Below, in pieces: positions 37,273 to 50,300 of a stretch of 64,000 bases of DNA. A model generated the notes under the pieces. That model worked only from the letters and a program-made list of their open reading frames with translations, searched no databases and was not told where the DNA came from. The DNA comes from Dioscorea cayenensis subsp. rotundata. Lineage: Eukaryota; Streptophyta; Magnoliopsida; Dioscoreales; Dioscoreaceae. The position numbers were made by a program, and so were the translations under genes. The number at the start of each line of letters is the position of its first letter. Position 1 is the first letter of the stretch. The stretch is taken from assembly GCF_009730915.1 (NCBI RefSeq), contig NC_052489.1, forward strand, positions 1,054,001 to 1,118,000, read 5' to 3'.

Positions 37273-38741
37273 CTGTGAAATCACTTCCTAGTTGGCCAAA
37301 ACCTGTTATAATAGCAGATCACATCATCACTTGGCTAATTTCTTTGGTATGCCAAGATAAGACAGACATAGATGACATTAGTGAGAACAAAAGGCATTCA
37401 CTTAAGCATTCTATAAAACCTTGGAAAAAAGAACCAAAAACAAATAAAACACTATTCCAACAGTAACAACTTAAAAAATATGAAAGTCAGATAAACTAAA
37501 ATCTTCATTCATTACCATTTGTGTCTCACATTAATGAATCAGAGGAGCAATGAGAAAACAAAACATAGATAATTACAGAGAGTCATATAAAATGCAGCTT
37601 TGCCTTCCTTTACGAGGCTATTGAAAGAAGATAAAGGTTCAAAGAAAGCTAAAGCACAATATTAAAAAGGAACAAGCAAAGGATATTGCCAAATATCAAT
37701 ATAAATAAAATATCCTTGTTGCTTCCGGGTAACACAACTTCAGGGGAATTTTCATTCATTAACACAATGAATAATCCATATTTTACGAAGGCTCCATCTT
37801 CCAAAGTCCTGCCTTTTCAAAAACTCCAGAACTTCCCAGTATAATGAATAAACTACAGAACCACGCAACCCTCTCCTATGTCCTATGTTATGAAATTAAA
37901 GCCCTATACGGCTATATGTTAAAAATACTTATCTATGATGCATTTTCACTCTGCAAGAAAACACAAACATAATAGAAGATTGGTACTTCACAATTGCAAA
38001 ACCAAAATAAAAAGTCAATTCATTTCTACTGGATTCCCCAATATATTTGTTGCATTGCAGTTGTAGAAAAAGGTCAAATTTTTCGACAAACACCAACATT
38101 TAAGTTGTGTATCCATTGATGGAAACCACTAGAACATTAAAAGGAAAAGGATAGGAAAATTATGCAAGGAAAATGAAAGAAAAATTAACCTTCATTCATT
38201 CATTTATTTATTTTTGCATTCAAACAAGAACAAGAAAATAACTTTTTCACAACATTTTCATGGAGCAACAAAATCAAAACAAATCCACCTATCATCCCAC
38301 GAACACAAAGTAGATATCCATTCCCACACAAAAGATCTATCCTAAGACCTCCCCAATCAAACCAAACCCCTCCCCCGACCACCCATCCCCTTTGTTTATC
38401 AATTGAAATCCAATCCCATAACACCAACACTAAAAATTTCCAATTTAAACTCCAAAATAAACACATTTCTAATTCCACCCAACTCACCCCGCGGATTCAC
38501 ACAATGCATGCAAGATCGACATCCCAGTTTCTCCCACCCCAACCCATCCACAAAACTCAAATCAAAGCCCGAATAGATTGATTGACAAACAAAAAACCGC
38601 AAAAAAAAGTCCCAAAATAAACATTTTTCCCCCAAAAAAAAAAACACACAAGAGATTTTTTCTCAAAAAATAAACTTTCAAGTTAGAATCCTCACCAGAA
38701 GCCCAAAAAAAATCCCACTTTCTCTTCGAATACAATCACCA

Positions 38742-38776
<35 letters not shown>

Positions 38777-38820
38777 AGAGAAGGAAACAAGAAGAAGATA
38801 TTAGGGCTCGCATGGCGACA
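37273..38820 (-). other. Leader intron and 5'UTR exon of the EDL F-box gene, with CT microsatellite
   Basis: The intron runs about 37273-38695 and the upstream exon from 38696 to about 38800. It includes the CT run at 38745-38775, which reads as GA on the transcribed strand. No coding sequence is seen in the intron. Long leader introns of this kind often raise expression of plant genes. Confidence 0.5.
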
Positions 38821-39732
38821 GAGAAAGCACAATTTTCTAAAAAAACCCTGACAGAAGCTAAAATAATGGAAAATACCACCCTACTCAATACACGCTACCG
38901 ACCAGTTTTGTCGTTATCTTGAGGGCATTTTCGTCAGTTCAAAAGATTCCTCTTTCATATATCTTCAACACATCTCTAAAATTAATATTCACTTTAATTT
39001 TTATTAAAAGCAAAACTTTAAACCCATCTTTCTTTAAAGGGTAAAGTCCATATTTCCAAAAAAAAAAAATCATATTTTCAGAAGGATTAAAGATATAAAG
39101 TAAAAAAAATAAATTAAAAATATATATAAAGGAAAATATGATTTTTATGGAGGGTGCAGATGAAAATTTCCCATTTTTTTTCATTTTAGTCCATGAATTG
39201 CAAGTTCATTGCACCATAAGTTGTAGATAAGCATCATGAAAAACACATCCATCTGCAGCAATTGATTCTGCTGACTGAGAGTTACAGAGAGATGTTGTCC
39301 ACTTGATGTTTGGAAGTGTCATCAGATGATGCAAGTTGATGTCCTTAACTTCAAACTGAAACAATGCAAGTGGTCATGCTTGTTCTTTATGAAAAGCTGA
39401 CAAAGAAATTCACCTTGCAAGTTAGATCTCAGAAATGATATTAACAAGTTCAATTACCTGCAAAACATCGAGAATTTTTCGTATTTCTGGATCCAGTCAA
39501 TGAAGAGAATTTTACATGGAAGAGCAATTGAAGTAAAACTAGCAGAAAAAGATATTTGATCACACACTTGATGACATTAGAGTTGTGGAATTTCTGAAAT
39601 CCATAGCATTAAACACCACACTGATACAATATACAAAGATGGTAACAAGACCTTGTGGAATTCGACGAACCTTTTTTACTTTTCAATCACCAAACAGAAA
39701 GTTTCACGACAAATTGGACCGTTTACTCATTC
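38821..39732. other. Spacer between EDL promoter and RING gene 3' end
   Basis: AT-rich. The part 39190-39732 is probably 3'UTR of the RING gene. No coding region or recognisable repeat is seen. Confidence 0.5.
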
Positions 39733-40566
39733 TTAGGTGATGATTTCTCTAATGAGCCAGTCCAAACTGGGGTACGCAAAGTATAATATCAAGAAAGAAG
39801 GCAAAGCGAAGAGAATGGTGACGAGGACGTAAAGAGCTAAAATGGTGGCACTGGCGGGGATTGCGTACAATATGATGAGGAGGAAAATGATGATGAGCGG
39901 AAACTTAGCTGTTAGATTCACAAAGAAGGCCAAGGATTTACGAAGAGAAGAAGGAATCCTCTCAACATTTAAGTAGTTTGGCATGAGGTTGGCTTGGTCG
40001 GTGCTTGGATGAGGATGGTCTTGATGCACATATGGGGACCTTCGAAGATTATGGTGAAGAAGACTGCTGCTTCGTGGGGCCAATCCATTGTTTGAAGGTC
40101 CATTGTTTGAAGGCCAGACTGGCTGGTGGTCAGTGCAAAATAAAGAATGAGACCGCCCTCGGTCACTGGTCATACTCTCAACCATCCAGAGAAGGAAGAA
40201 GTTCTTCCGGGGAAACTTGAGGTTGCCCTTGTAAACAAGCCGGAATGACAATAAGTGACACCATGGGCAGGAAATGAAGAGAGGAAGCTGGATTGGAAGG
40301 CTCGGGAACTTGACAATGGCCCATTGAAGTCCAAGAACACAATTCTTGCAGAGCGTGTGGCCGCACCACAAGACATAAGGCACGTTCTCCACAATGTTGA
40401 ATGATTCCCAGCATATAGGACATTCTAAACCCTCTTCCCTGCTAGTGCATGAAGAGACCTCATCATCAGAGCAATCAGGATTGGATGGACCTGGTTTTCC
40501 GGATTGTTTCTTGGGTCCAATACTTCCGGCAATGGCATTTGAAGCGAAGCTCCATACAGAGTTCAT
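39733..40566 (-). CDS. RING-type zinc finger protein with C-terminal membrane segments (probable E3 ubiquitin ligase)
   Basis: One coding exon of 277 aa starts MNSVWSFASNAIAGSIGPKK. A RING domain occupies about residues 49-103: CPIC, then CGHTLCKNC, then a longer than usual loop and CPWC, a C3HC4 arrangement. After a Ser/Asn/His-rich linker, two hydrophobic stretches at about 213-272 (KFPLIIIFLLIILYAIPAS and LALYVLVTILFALPSFLIL) should anchor it in a membrane. RING proteins bring E2 enzymes to substrates; the substrate here is unknown. The leader appears split: minus-strand donor AATCTG|GTAAGAT at 41606/41605 defines a 5'UTR exon of about 41606-41720 holding a CT run. The matching acceptor, somewhere between 40570 and 40740, is not certain. 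Confidence 0.85.
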   Translation of the reverse strand: MNSVWSFASNAIAGSIGPKKQSGKPGPSNPDCSDDEVSSCTSREEGLECPICWESFNIVENVPYVLWCGHTLCKNCVLGLQWAIVKFPSLPIQLPLFISCPWCHLLSFRLVYKGNLKFPRKNFFLLWMVESMTSDRGRSHSLFCTDHQPVWPSNNGPSNNGLAPRSSSLLHHNLRRSPYVHQDHPHPSTDQANLMPNYLNVERIPSSLRKSLAFFVNLTAKFPLIIIFLLIILYAIPASATILALYVLVTILFALPSFLILYFAYPSLDWLIREIIT

Positions 40567-41720
40567 AGTTTACGGAAAAAAGGAATATGCTATCAATGCC
40601 ACGCAGACCACAAGTAAAACTCAACTGAAATCATCAGAGTCTATCACCATAGCAGAAACTCAGCAGAAATGTAATCACTATGCTCCATCCACAAGCTTAG
40701 AATTGGAATCTGCAGAACAAAGACATTTGCAAAAGCTATAGATCACTGAGTGAATCACTTAATCTAAAAGCTATAGTATAGATCACTAGGTGAATCACTT
40801 AATCTAATGCTTATCTGACAAATTAAGATAAGAAATAGTTCTTTTTACCAATTTTCCAATTTCACACCATCCTTCTAAATTTCTAATGCCACACAAATTT
40901 CAGTATCCTATCATAATGTCCTTCCAAAACTAAAATCCTAAAGTATTATATCAGAATGTTAAGACCGTACTAACTAGTAACACAAATGGTATCACATTCC
41001 AGCTGCACTAGAGTGTGTCACATGAGCAAGTTAATACTAGAAACAGAGAGCTAGGAAAATCATAGAAAAAAAAACAAATTTATCCACTAATGGGGAAAAA
41101 TAACACTCAGCTGAGAACAAACACCAAAAATTATAAGGTCCAAAAAAATGGTCATCACTCCCTAACAAATAATCACTGAATTGCTCCAAAACATAAGAAC
41201 ATTAACAGATCTGACATAGAAATTGCACTAAAAAAACTGCAATATGACATACATACCTAAAGCCATGAATCAAGTATGAAAAATTCAAAAAGATCAAACA
41301 AAATAACTCCTCAAATCCAACATTAATCTATAATCCAATAAATTCTTCCCAAAAAAAAAAAACCACAAACCTCCAATCGCCAACATAAAAACATCATCTT
41401 TCTACCAAAAACACCAGAAAATCATTCCCAAGAGAAAAGACATGTCCACAAACTCAACTAATCACAAAAACAAATCTTCAAAACTACAGATATAAAATCA
41501 TCAAGAATCACCCCAAAAAAAACCGATTTTTCATTAAAAATCCTCCCTTTTCTCTCTATAAACAAAGAACACATCAAATAAAACCAGATCAGAAGATAAT
41601 CTTACCAGATTCTTGGAAGAATAGCAGCAAAAGGTGAGATCAAAGAGAGCCGCCGAGGCCCACAGCCTCTCTCTCTCTCTCTCTTTCTCGCTCTCTCTCT
41701 AGTCCCCTGAAAACCAATAG
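40567..41720 (-). other. Leader intron and CT-rich 5'UTR exon of the RING gene
   Basis: The donor GTAAGAT at 41605 on the minus strand and the CT microsatellite at 41666-41700 support a spliced leader. Candidate acceptors are GATTTCAG near 40637 and TTCTGCAG near 40713. No coding region is seen between. Confidence 0.45.
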
Positions 41721-42649
41721 ATCTTTCAAGGCATTATATATAATGCCGGCTACTAAAAGTTTTAATTGCGATTTCGTACCTAAACTTTAGAAATTTTACT
41801 TAGAGCCCAAAATAGTCTGATTGAACTTACAATATTGTGGACCGTTTGATTTGGATCGAACGGTGGATTTAGCGGAGAATATCTTCTCTTTCTGAGCACT
41901 AGATGGAAATCTGGATCAGATTCCAAATAACTGACAAAACTTAATCGTCCTTTTACAGCTTACTCCTTTGAAAGATTCAAAATTTCTGTTGTACTTAAAA
42001 ACCCATGGTCTTCAGGACCTGTCTGTAATTTTAAAATTTTTCAAGGGGCTTATAGTTATAAAGAACAAATAATTGATGCGATTTGGACATTTTGTATGTT
42101 GCCACATTGAAAAATGTTTTTGAATTTTAAATTTCGTTTTCATTATTTTTTATTTGGTCAAATATTTGTTTTTCTATTTTTCAAATTATTTAAAATTAAG
42201 ATCAATTAATAAAAATAAGATCTTGAGACATAACCCAGAAATACTCACCCCGTATTTAAATTTAAGGGGTCTCGAGTTAGAACTTCTAAATTAGCAATAC
42301 TGGAAAGATTTGTGTAAAGAGCACTCTCTCTCCATCAAAGTTGTTTTATAGGAGATTAGGGGTATAGCCCTGCATTTGGATTGGTTTTGAGAAAAGCCCG
42401 GAAGTGTTTTTATAAAAGCTCGCAAGCTTCCCGGGTTCAGTATCTATTTATATTGAACTTACGAAAAAGCGTCGTAAAAATAAGTTTAGCGACTAAGCAT
42501 GTTTGGTCACTCTTCACTACGTAAAAGTCTAATCCGAAGCGGAAAATACGAAAAATGCTTAACTTACTCGGGAAAAATACTTTCGGAAGCGACTTCTACT
42601 AAAACTAAAAACACTTTAATAGTACAGTCCAAACAAGCGTCATAAAATG
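41721..42649. other. AT-rich spacer upstream of the RING leader
   Basis: It lies between the RING gene promoter and the repeat cluster. No open frame or recognisable element is seen beyond short repeats. Confidence 0.5.
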
Positions 42650-44180
42650 AGTCATGCTGGCATGAGCTACTAAAGATCGGCTCGATGCAGTGACTCGATT
42701 GATTTGACTTTTTCCGCAGCGAGGAGTTGAGCTCAAGCTACTCGTTTAATTTGGTAAGCCTGCCTCAAGCCTAAAAAATATTCAACTCGTGAGCCTCTCC
42801 AGCCTAAATGAGCTTCTATATATAAAATATTAAGAAATTAGTTATATTTAAATTATAAAAATACCTAACATAGTGTTTGGATTCAAAAGTCGAAGGGAAA
42901 GTAAAGGGAGAGAAGGAGAGGGAAAGTAAGGAAAAGGAAAGGACGGGTTCAACCCTTGTTTGGATAGATAAATTTTATGGAGGGAATCTTGTTTGGTTAA
43001 CGAAGAGAAAGGAAAGGAAAAAACATATAATAATATGATTTACCAATTACTTATTTTTATTTAAACGCATGCATATAAATATCTCAAATAAATTCACACT
43101 TTAAACATAGTTTTTTTAATAAATATTAAAATTATTATAATTATCATTATTATTTTGATTTTAAATTTTGTACTTTAATTTTGCCTCTTCTCAAGTTCCA
43201 CAATTTATATCATATATTATTTAAAAATCAATTTCTCTTACAGCTCTATTGGATCATCACAAGATCACTTTATCATATTATTAGTAAATATATTTTAATA
43301 TTTTAATTCATAGCATAATAATTATATTAATTAGATAATTATTATTTTTTTCACTCAAAAAAAGTTTTAATTTCATTTGTACTTTGAATAAAATTTGGAT
43401 TTCAAAGAATTTTATTGAGATAAGTTTTTCTAAAAACGAATTGACAAATAAAAAACACAACATAAATAAACAAATAAGCAAATAAAAAAAATACATAAAA
43501 ATAAGGATATATGATAAATGTCATATGAATGCTTGATTAAAATAAAATTAGATTGAAAAAAAAAATGTAAAAGAAGAAACTTATGAAGTGACATTATGTA
43601 ATTAATTTAAAAAATGAAGGGTGTTAAAGTCTTTTAAAAATAAAATAAAATTTTTAGGAAGTTCTCCCTCCCTCGGCCCTAAATCCGGGGGAGCCAGAAA
43701 AAGTGGGGTTTCAGAGGTCCAAAGTTAACTCTTCCTTTCCCTTTGTGAAATTTAAAATATCTATCCAAACAAAAGAATGCCCAACTCTGATCCTATAAAA
43801 CCCTCGTTTTACTTTATTTTTCCTCGCCGGCCTCAATCCAAACATATAAGTATATAAAACACACTATTCTAATTTTTAAATTCTAATATTACAAAAACCC
43901 CAAATTATTTATATATGAGGTTTGGAATTTTATTATAAATATAATAAAGATGGGTTGAATTTAAAATTTTATTATGAAATATATTATATTTATTTACATT
44001 ATTTGAAAATAACAGGTTAATTGAGCTTAAATGAGCTCAAGCTTCTCCAGCTTAATTTGAGTATATAACTAATTTTGAGCTTTACGAACCGAACTCGAAC
44101 TACTTGAGCTTTTCGGTAAGACAAACTTGAACATAAAAAACATAGCTTGCACGAGTCCGAGCCGAGCTCGAACCTTTGGG
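42650..44180. repeat. AGCTCR-rich repeat split by an insertion
   Basis: Left part 42650-42850 (GAGTTGAGCTCAAGCTACTCG, GAGCCTCTCCAGCCTAAATG) and right part 43990-44180 (TTGAGCTTAAATGAGCTCAA, CTTCTCCAGCTTAATTTGAG, GAGCCGAGCTCGAACC) look like pieces of one degenerate element. They flank an AT-rich block and the candidate transposon at 42874-43844. The same word set occurs at 35830-36060. Confidence 0.4.
42874..43844. mobile_element. Candidate non-autonomous TIR DNA transposon, about 970 bp
   Basis: The left end begins TGTTTGGATTCAAAAGTCG, with GGGAAAG-rich sequence and TTGTTTGGATAGATA about 80 bp in. The right end, read on the minus strand, begins TGTTTGGATTGAGGCCGGCG and has TTTGTTTGGATAGATATT at a similar distance, followed by GGGAAAGGAAGAGTTAAC. 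These are degenerate inverted repeats of 100 bp or more. No transposase is present; the interior is AT-rich. A target duplication was not found convincingly, so the superfamily is not assigned. Confidence 0.5.
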
Positions 44181-44331
44181 AAAATATAAACGAGATCATC
44201 AACGAACCTGATCACGAGGCAACTGCACTAATCTTTAAATCGCCAGCTTCTCATCCTCGATTCCCAAGTCCTTTCGAAGTCCTTCGATCGTTCGCGTCTT
44301 CTCGAGCTCTCTTGCTCGATCGCTTCCATCA

Positions 44332-47300
44332 ATGGCGACGCCCAAGCCCCAGCGCTCCCCGGCGGAGATCGAAGACATCATTCTTAGGAAAATCTTTCTC
44401 ATCTCTCTCGCCGATCCTTCTCCGGCCGACCCTGCTATCGTATACTTGGAGCAGACGGCCGCCGAGCTTCTCAGCGAGGACCGCCCCCTTCTCCTCCTCC
44501 GTGATTCCATGGAGCGTGTTCTCATCGATCGCCTTTCTACCCCACAGCCGCCTCTTCCCCCGTTTACCTATCTTGTTGCTTCTTTTCGCCGGGCTGCTGA
44601 TGAGTCTAGGAAGATCGCTTCCATGAAGGACCCCTCCGTTAAGGCGCAGATCGATTCCGCTATCAGAGATGCTAAAAAGTTGTTGATTTCGTATGCTCGG
44701 ATCGTGGCCGCGAATCCAGATACCTTCCCCTCTCCGAACCACTCATCTGCTCCGCCGTCTGCTGAAATCTTCTCCTTCCTCCTTGCTGAGGTCGCTTCCC
44801 CGATGGATGCCTTTGGGGGTAGCAGTGGCAGTGGTGTGACGGCACCGCCCGGGTTTTTGGAGGAGTTCTTTAGGAATGGAGATTACGAAAGCTTGGATCC
44901 AGTTTTTGCGGACTTGTATGATAGATTGAGAAGCTCGGTAGAGAGGATTTCTGCATTGGGGGACTTCCAGCGGCCACTCAGAGTACTGTTGATGCTGATT
45001 GGGTACCCCATTTGCGCCAAAGGGTTAGTAAACCATCCAAGATGGATTCCAAAGCTCAGTTATCTGTTGATCGGTCCAGGGAGGACGATAGAGATTACCA
45101 GTATTCTTGGAGCATTCTTTCATGTCAGTGCTTTGCCGGATTATAAAGATTTTAGGAGCACTCCGGATGTCGGGTTAGTATGCCTTCTGACTGTTTATGC
45201 TTTTGAGTTCTTAGTATCAGTTATAGTAATCCTATATTGCCTCTGTATTCAATTATTTTCGAGTATATATTATCTTGTGTCCCTCTCCCAAGTTGCATAA
45301 GCTTTTACTAACACTTAGAATATCAAAAGTTTGATGCTTTTCTGTTTTCTCATTGAGTTTTAGATTTTTGTTACTTTTATGTCATTGATTGCTTCTTCAT
45401 CTAAAATCCATCTTATCATTGGTATACAATGAGTCTTTTCTCTCTATTAGAGTTGTTTGAGTGAGTAGGAATTTGTTGATCAAAGCAAATAAGTAGTAGT
45501 CGTTGTTAAAGGCCATTGTGGCTTGCTATGATGGGTAGACTTTTGGGTTTCATTGTTTGTGTCTTCTTTTGAAGAGGATTTGTTTGAATTGTGTTTTCAG
45601 TTTCTTGTCATAATAGTTAAATTGTCTAGGTATTTTATCTTCTAGTTGTTTGATATGCATAATCGTGGGAGCTTGTAGAATATTTTTAATTGCTTCATTG
45701 AATCATTGGACACACTGTATGCAACAGCCAGCAGTGCTTCTCTGAATCATCCACTCGCCGGCCTGCTGATCTATTATCTTCTTTCACGACAATCAAGACT
45801 GTCATGAATAACTTATATGATGGCCTAGGAGAAGTACTTCTTGCTCTACTAAAGAGTGTAGACACTCGAGAGAAAGTCCTTGAGTATCTTGCTGAGGTGA
45901 TCATGAAAAATTCAGGGAGATCCCGTATGCAGGTAAACTTTGAGATACCTTCTTATGATATAGTAAAACAAATGTTGATATTAACATTATACACGTGCTT
46001 GAACATATTTCCTTTGTTTCATGGTACTTCATACCCACTCTGATACATTAAACTTTACCTTGTAATTTGATTTTCTACAGATTGATCCATTTTCTTGTGC
46101 AAGCACCGGAATGTTTGTAAATCTCAGTGCGGTAATGCTAAGACTATGTGAGCCCTTTCTAGATGGTAATGCATCAAAAGTAAACAAAATTGATCCGAAA
46201 TATGTGTTCCACAACAAACGTTTAGATTTCAAGTGAGAGTCTATCTTTTATTTTTAATTGGGAAACTTACTTTTTTTTTTTGTTTGCTTTTTACATTTGA
46301 AACAGTAGACATCTAACTATTGATAGTTATTTTTTTTAGACAGTTGACATCTATGAATGCATCATCTGAAGAGGTTGCAGCCTGGGTAGAAGGAAGAAGT
46401 GATAGAGAAAACTCTGTGCTAAATTCACCAGAAGCGTCAAGTTCTGGTGGTGGTGATAAATATTCATTTATCTGTGAATGTTTCTTCATGACTGCTCGGG
46501 TGCTTAACTTGGGATTGATGAAAGCGTTATCAGATTTCAAGCATCTTGCTCAGGTATGTTAAACCTCTGTTATATCAGTTCTTTTAATTTTTTTCCTTTC
46601 TTATCAATTTGTTGTATAAATCTTGACTGTTCATTAGTTTATTTCAACCTTTTCAAGGTTCAACACTAACTTCAAGTAATGCTTGTTCTTTGTTATCTGA
46701 AAGATTTTTAGTTATGCTGGCTGCCATTATTTGGTGCTGTTGGAGAATATTGGACCAACTGAAACTTTATCAGCCACAAACTTCTATCTTAGAATGATGT
46801 TCTTATTTTGAAAAGTTGCTCGTCTCTTATATAAATAATGCCATAACCAAAGCACAGAGGAATTCAAAAAAATTAAGATATCTATCATGTTGTTTTATTG
46901 TCTTCTTTAATCAAAGTTGTCAATAACTTTTAACTTCATATGCCAACTTAGGACCTGGCAAGATGTGAAGAAGATCTTGCCACTTTTAAAGCGATGCGTG
47001 ATCAAGGAGGTTCACCACAGCTTGAAGAAGATATTAAACGTCTGGAGAAGGAGATTGAAATGTATTCACAGGAGAAACTCTGCTATGAAGCTCAAGTTCT
47101 TAGGGTATGTCTAGTTGAGATTGCTATCATTTATAGTCAGCACTTATTTTTCTTTGTTTAATAACCATGTATCATTTTGTTATAGATTGATTTAATGATG
47201 TTCAGTTTGCATTTTAATCTCTTTAATTGAGCACCTCACGTGTAGATAAATTCTTTTCTTATCACTGAATAATTTATCCTGATGTTCTAGATGTAGATAT

Positions 47301-50300
47301 AGCTAATGTGTTCATTTCTTCTATAACTTACTTTAAATAGCTTTCTTCTTATACATTTGCATCGATGTCTATTAAGTAATTTTGACTCATTTTCTATCAA
47401 TTATATTAAGGACAAAAGGAGATAGAAGATTCATTTGTATTTATTTCAAAAATACTGTTGAACATTGGATCATTGTTTTGGCTTGATTCAAGGAGAAATT
47501 TGCAATTAATAAAATAAGACTGGTAGAGGTATGACAAGTGGAATGGATTGTTAGATATAGACATGGTACTATGTGTATTAGTTGCAGTACCCAATCATTG
47601 CGAGAGGAAAATAAGAAAAAACTATCTGCATGTTCAGCACATCAGCCATATTCAATTACATTTGCAGACACTCCCTGTTTTAGCTCAGTGCACTACTACA
47701 TCTGATTCATTGGTTGATATCATCTTGCTGCATTAGTTGTGTTATCGATGATGCACATAAGCAGGACTGCTTCAAATAAAAAGTTTTATCTGATCAAAAT
47801 GTTTTATCTTCTGACGACTAGATAAATGTCTAATGCTTCTAGTGATGAAAGTATATGGAAGTTTCCTCTTAATTTTTTGGTCAACCACTGAGCTTAAATC
47901 TCATATGATTCCTCTGTCGGAATGAGTTCCCTGCATAAAAATGAATCAATTGCTTTCCATTAAATTTCTTATGCTTGATGTTTCATTTCATGTGTATTTG
48001 CCTATTTTTTCCAGCAATTATTATTTCTGTCTTACAAATACATGTAGTATTTAATTGTTTGTTTATGTGGGAACTTGAAGGATGGAGCGCTGCTGCAACG
48101 TGCACTATCTTTCTACAGGCTAGTTGTTAAATGGTTGGTTGGTCTTGTTGGTGGGTTTAAAATGCCTCTGCCATCCAACTGTCCGATGGAATTTGCATGC
48201 ATGCCAGAGCATTTTGTTGATGATGCCATGGACCTACTAATTTTCACTTCTCGAATTCCAAGAGCTTTGGATGCTTTTGATCTGGTGTGTTTTCTCTGCT
48301 GAAAATCTTATCTGTTTGATATAATTTCTCTTAAGGAACTGATTGATTTTTGTGTGTTTGACTCTCTTTCTACTTCCACAGGATGACTTTTTGAATTTTA
48401 TTATTATGTTCATGGCGAGTCCATCATATGTCAAGAACCCTTATCTAAGAGCAAAGATGGTTGAAGTGTTGAATTGCTGGATGCCACAAAGAAGGTAGTT
48501 TACTTGCTGACTGTTTTAATTCTTGCATAAATGATTATAAACTTAATTGAGATTATGTTCAGTGGCATATCTGCTACGGCCTCACTTTTTGAGGGACATC
48601 AACTATCGTTGGACTATCTGGTTCGCAACCTTCTCAAGTTGTATGTGGACATTGAATTTACCGGCTCTCATACGCAGGTCAGTTACTCATGTATCATCTT
48701 GCTTAAGGAATACTTATACACCTTGCTGAAACTGATTTCCCTCTCTTAAAGATGGTAATCATGGCTTATCATTATTGTGCAGTTCTTTGACAAATTCACC
48801 ATCCGTCATAATATTGCTGAACTTTTAGAGTATTTGTGGAATGTCCCTAGCCATCGTAACACATGGATGAAGGTGAGGTCACAGTGACTGTTCTTTGGAC
48901 TTGGTGGTTATTAATGTGAAATTTTGTGGTGTAACACTCTTACATCTAGTTACCTTTGGTTGCCGTAGATTGCCAGGGAGGAGGAGAAGGGAGTGTATTT
49001 GAATTTCTTGAACTTCCTTATAAATGATAGCATCTATCTCCTTGATGAGAGTCTGAATAAAATTCTTGAGCTGAAAGAATTAGAGGCAGAAATATCTAAT
49101 TCTGTTGAATGGGAACGGAGATCGCCTCAGGAGAGGGAGGAGAGAATGCGTCTTTTCCACTCTCGAGAGAATGTGAGTTTGATAATCCTTATTTATGCAC
49201 AACTTGCCTCTTTGATTGTTTGCGGCATGCTAAAGTTCTTTTGATTTATATATATTTCTTACTTGTGAAAATGAGTTACAATGAGCTTTACAAAGCCGAT
49301 TATATAAGACGGAAATCCTCTTACACTTCTCCTTATCGTGTATATAGATTGTCCGATTCGACATGAAGCTGGCAAATGAAGATGTTGGGATGCTTGCTTT
49401 CACGTCTGAACAAATACCCGCTCCTTTCCTTCTTCCAGAGATGGTCATGCACTCTCACCTTTTCATGTCATTCCGTCTGCTGCATTATTTCTGCCTCAAA
49501 TATTTTAGATATTTTCCTTCATTGAAGCTTTAGTATTTTAATGGAGCAGTTCTTTTCTTCCAAGTGAAGTATTTTTTAACATCAAATATGCTCTTTTTCG
49601 AATTTAGGATTGCAATATTTGTTTTGCATGGCCTTTGACCTTGCTATTGTAATCCCCAAAACTTTCAATAATAAGCTTACTGCAGGAGTTTTCATAGTAA
49701 TTTAAGTAGTTGTATTCTCCTTTGTCTTTATGTTTGGTAACTCTGTCTGAAACTTCCTTTTTTTTTTTTTTATAATCTTCGTTCAGGTGGAGAGGGTTGC
49801 AAGCATGCTAAATTATTTTCTCCTCCAACTTGTTGGCCCTCAACGGAGATCTCTTACCGTGAAAGATCCTGAAAAATACGAGTTTAGACCAAAGCAATTA
49901 TTAAAGCAAGTTAGTGTTTCCAAGTTCTTCTAAATGCTGATATTGAATTGTTTCTATCTTTATTTTTACCATTTCAGCATTGGGTGGAATATCATATTTT
50001 GTTCTATTGTTCGATAAAGTAATTTTGTCAACGTATTTATTTAGATTGTTGAGATCTACGTCCATATAGCAAGGGGTGACAGAGAAGGCATCTTCCCTGC
50101 TGCTATTTCTAAGGATGGGAGGTCTTACAATGAACAGGTAATTTATTTGACAGAGAATGAATTTTGCCTGTTCTACTCAAAAAATATAAAATTAATATAC
50201 TTAATAAATCACAAAGCCCGATAATACCATCCTTTCTTCAGTTGTTTTCTGCTGCAGCAGATATTCTGTGGAAAATTGGTGAAAATGCAAGGATAATTCA

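Noticed and set aside
44235-44742. Antisense open frames over the first exon of the E4 gene
   Set aside because: They mirror a GC-rich coding exon on the plus strand, which has clear family similarity and splice sites.
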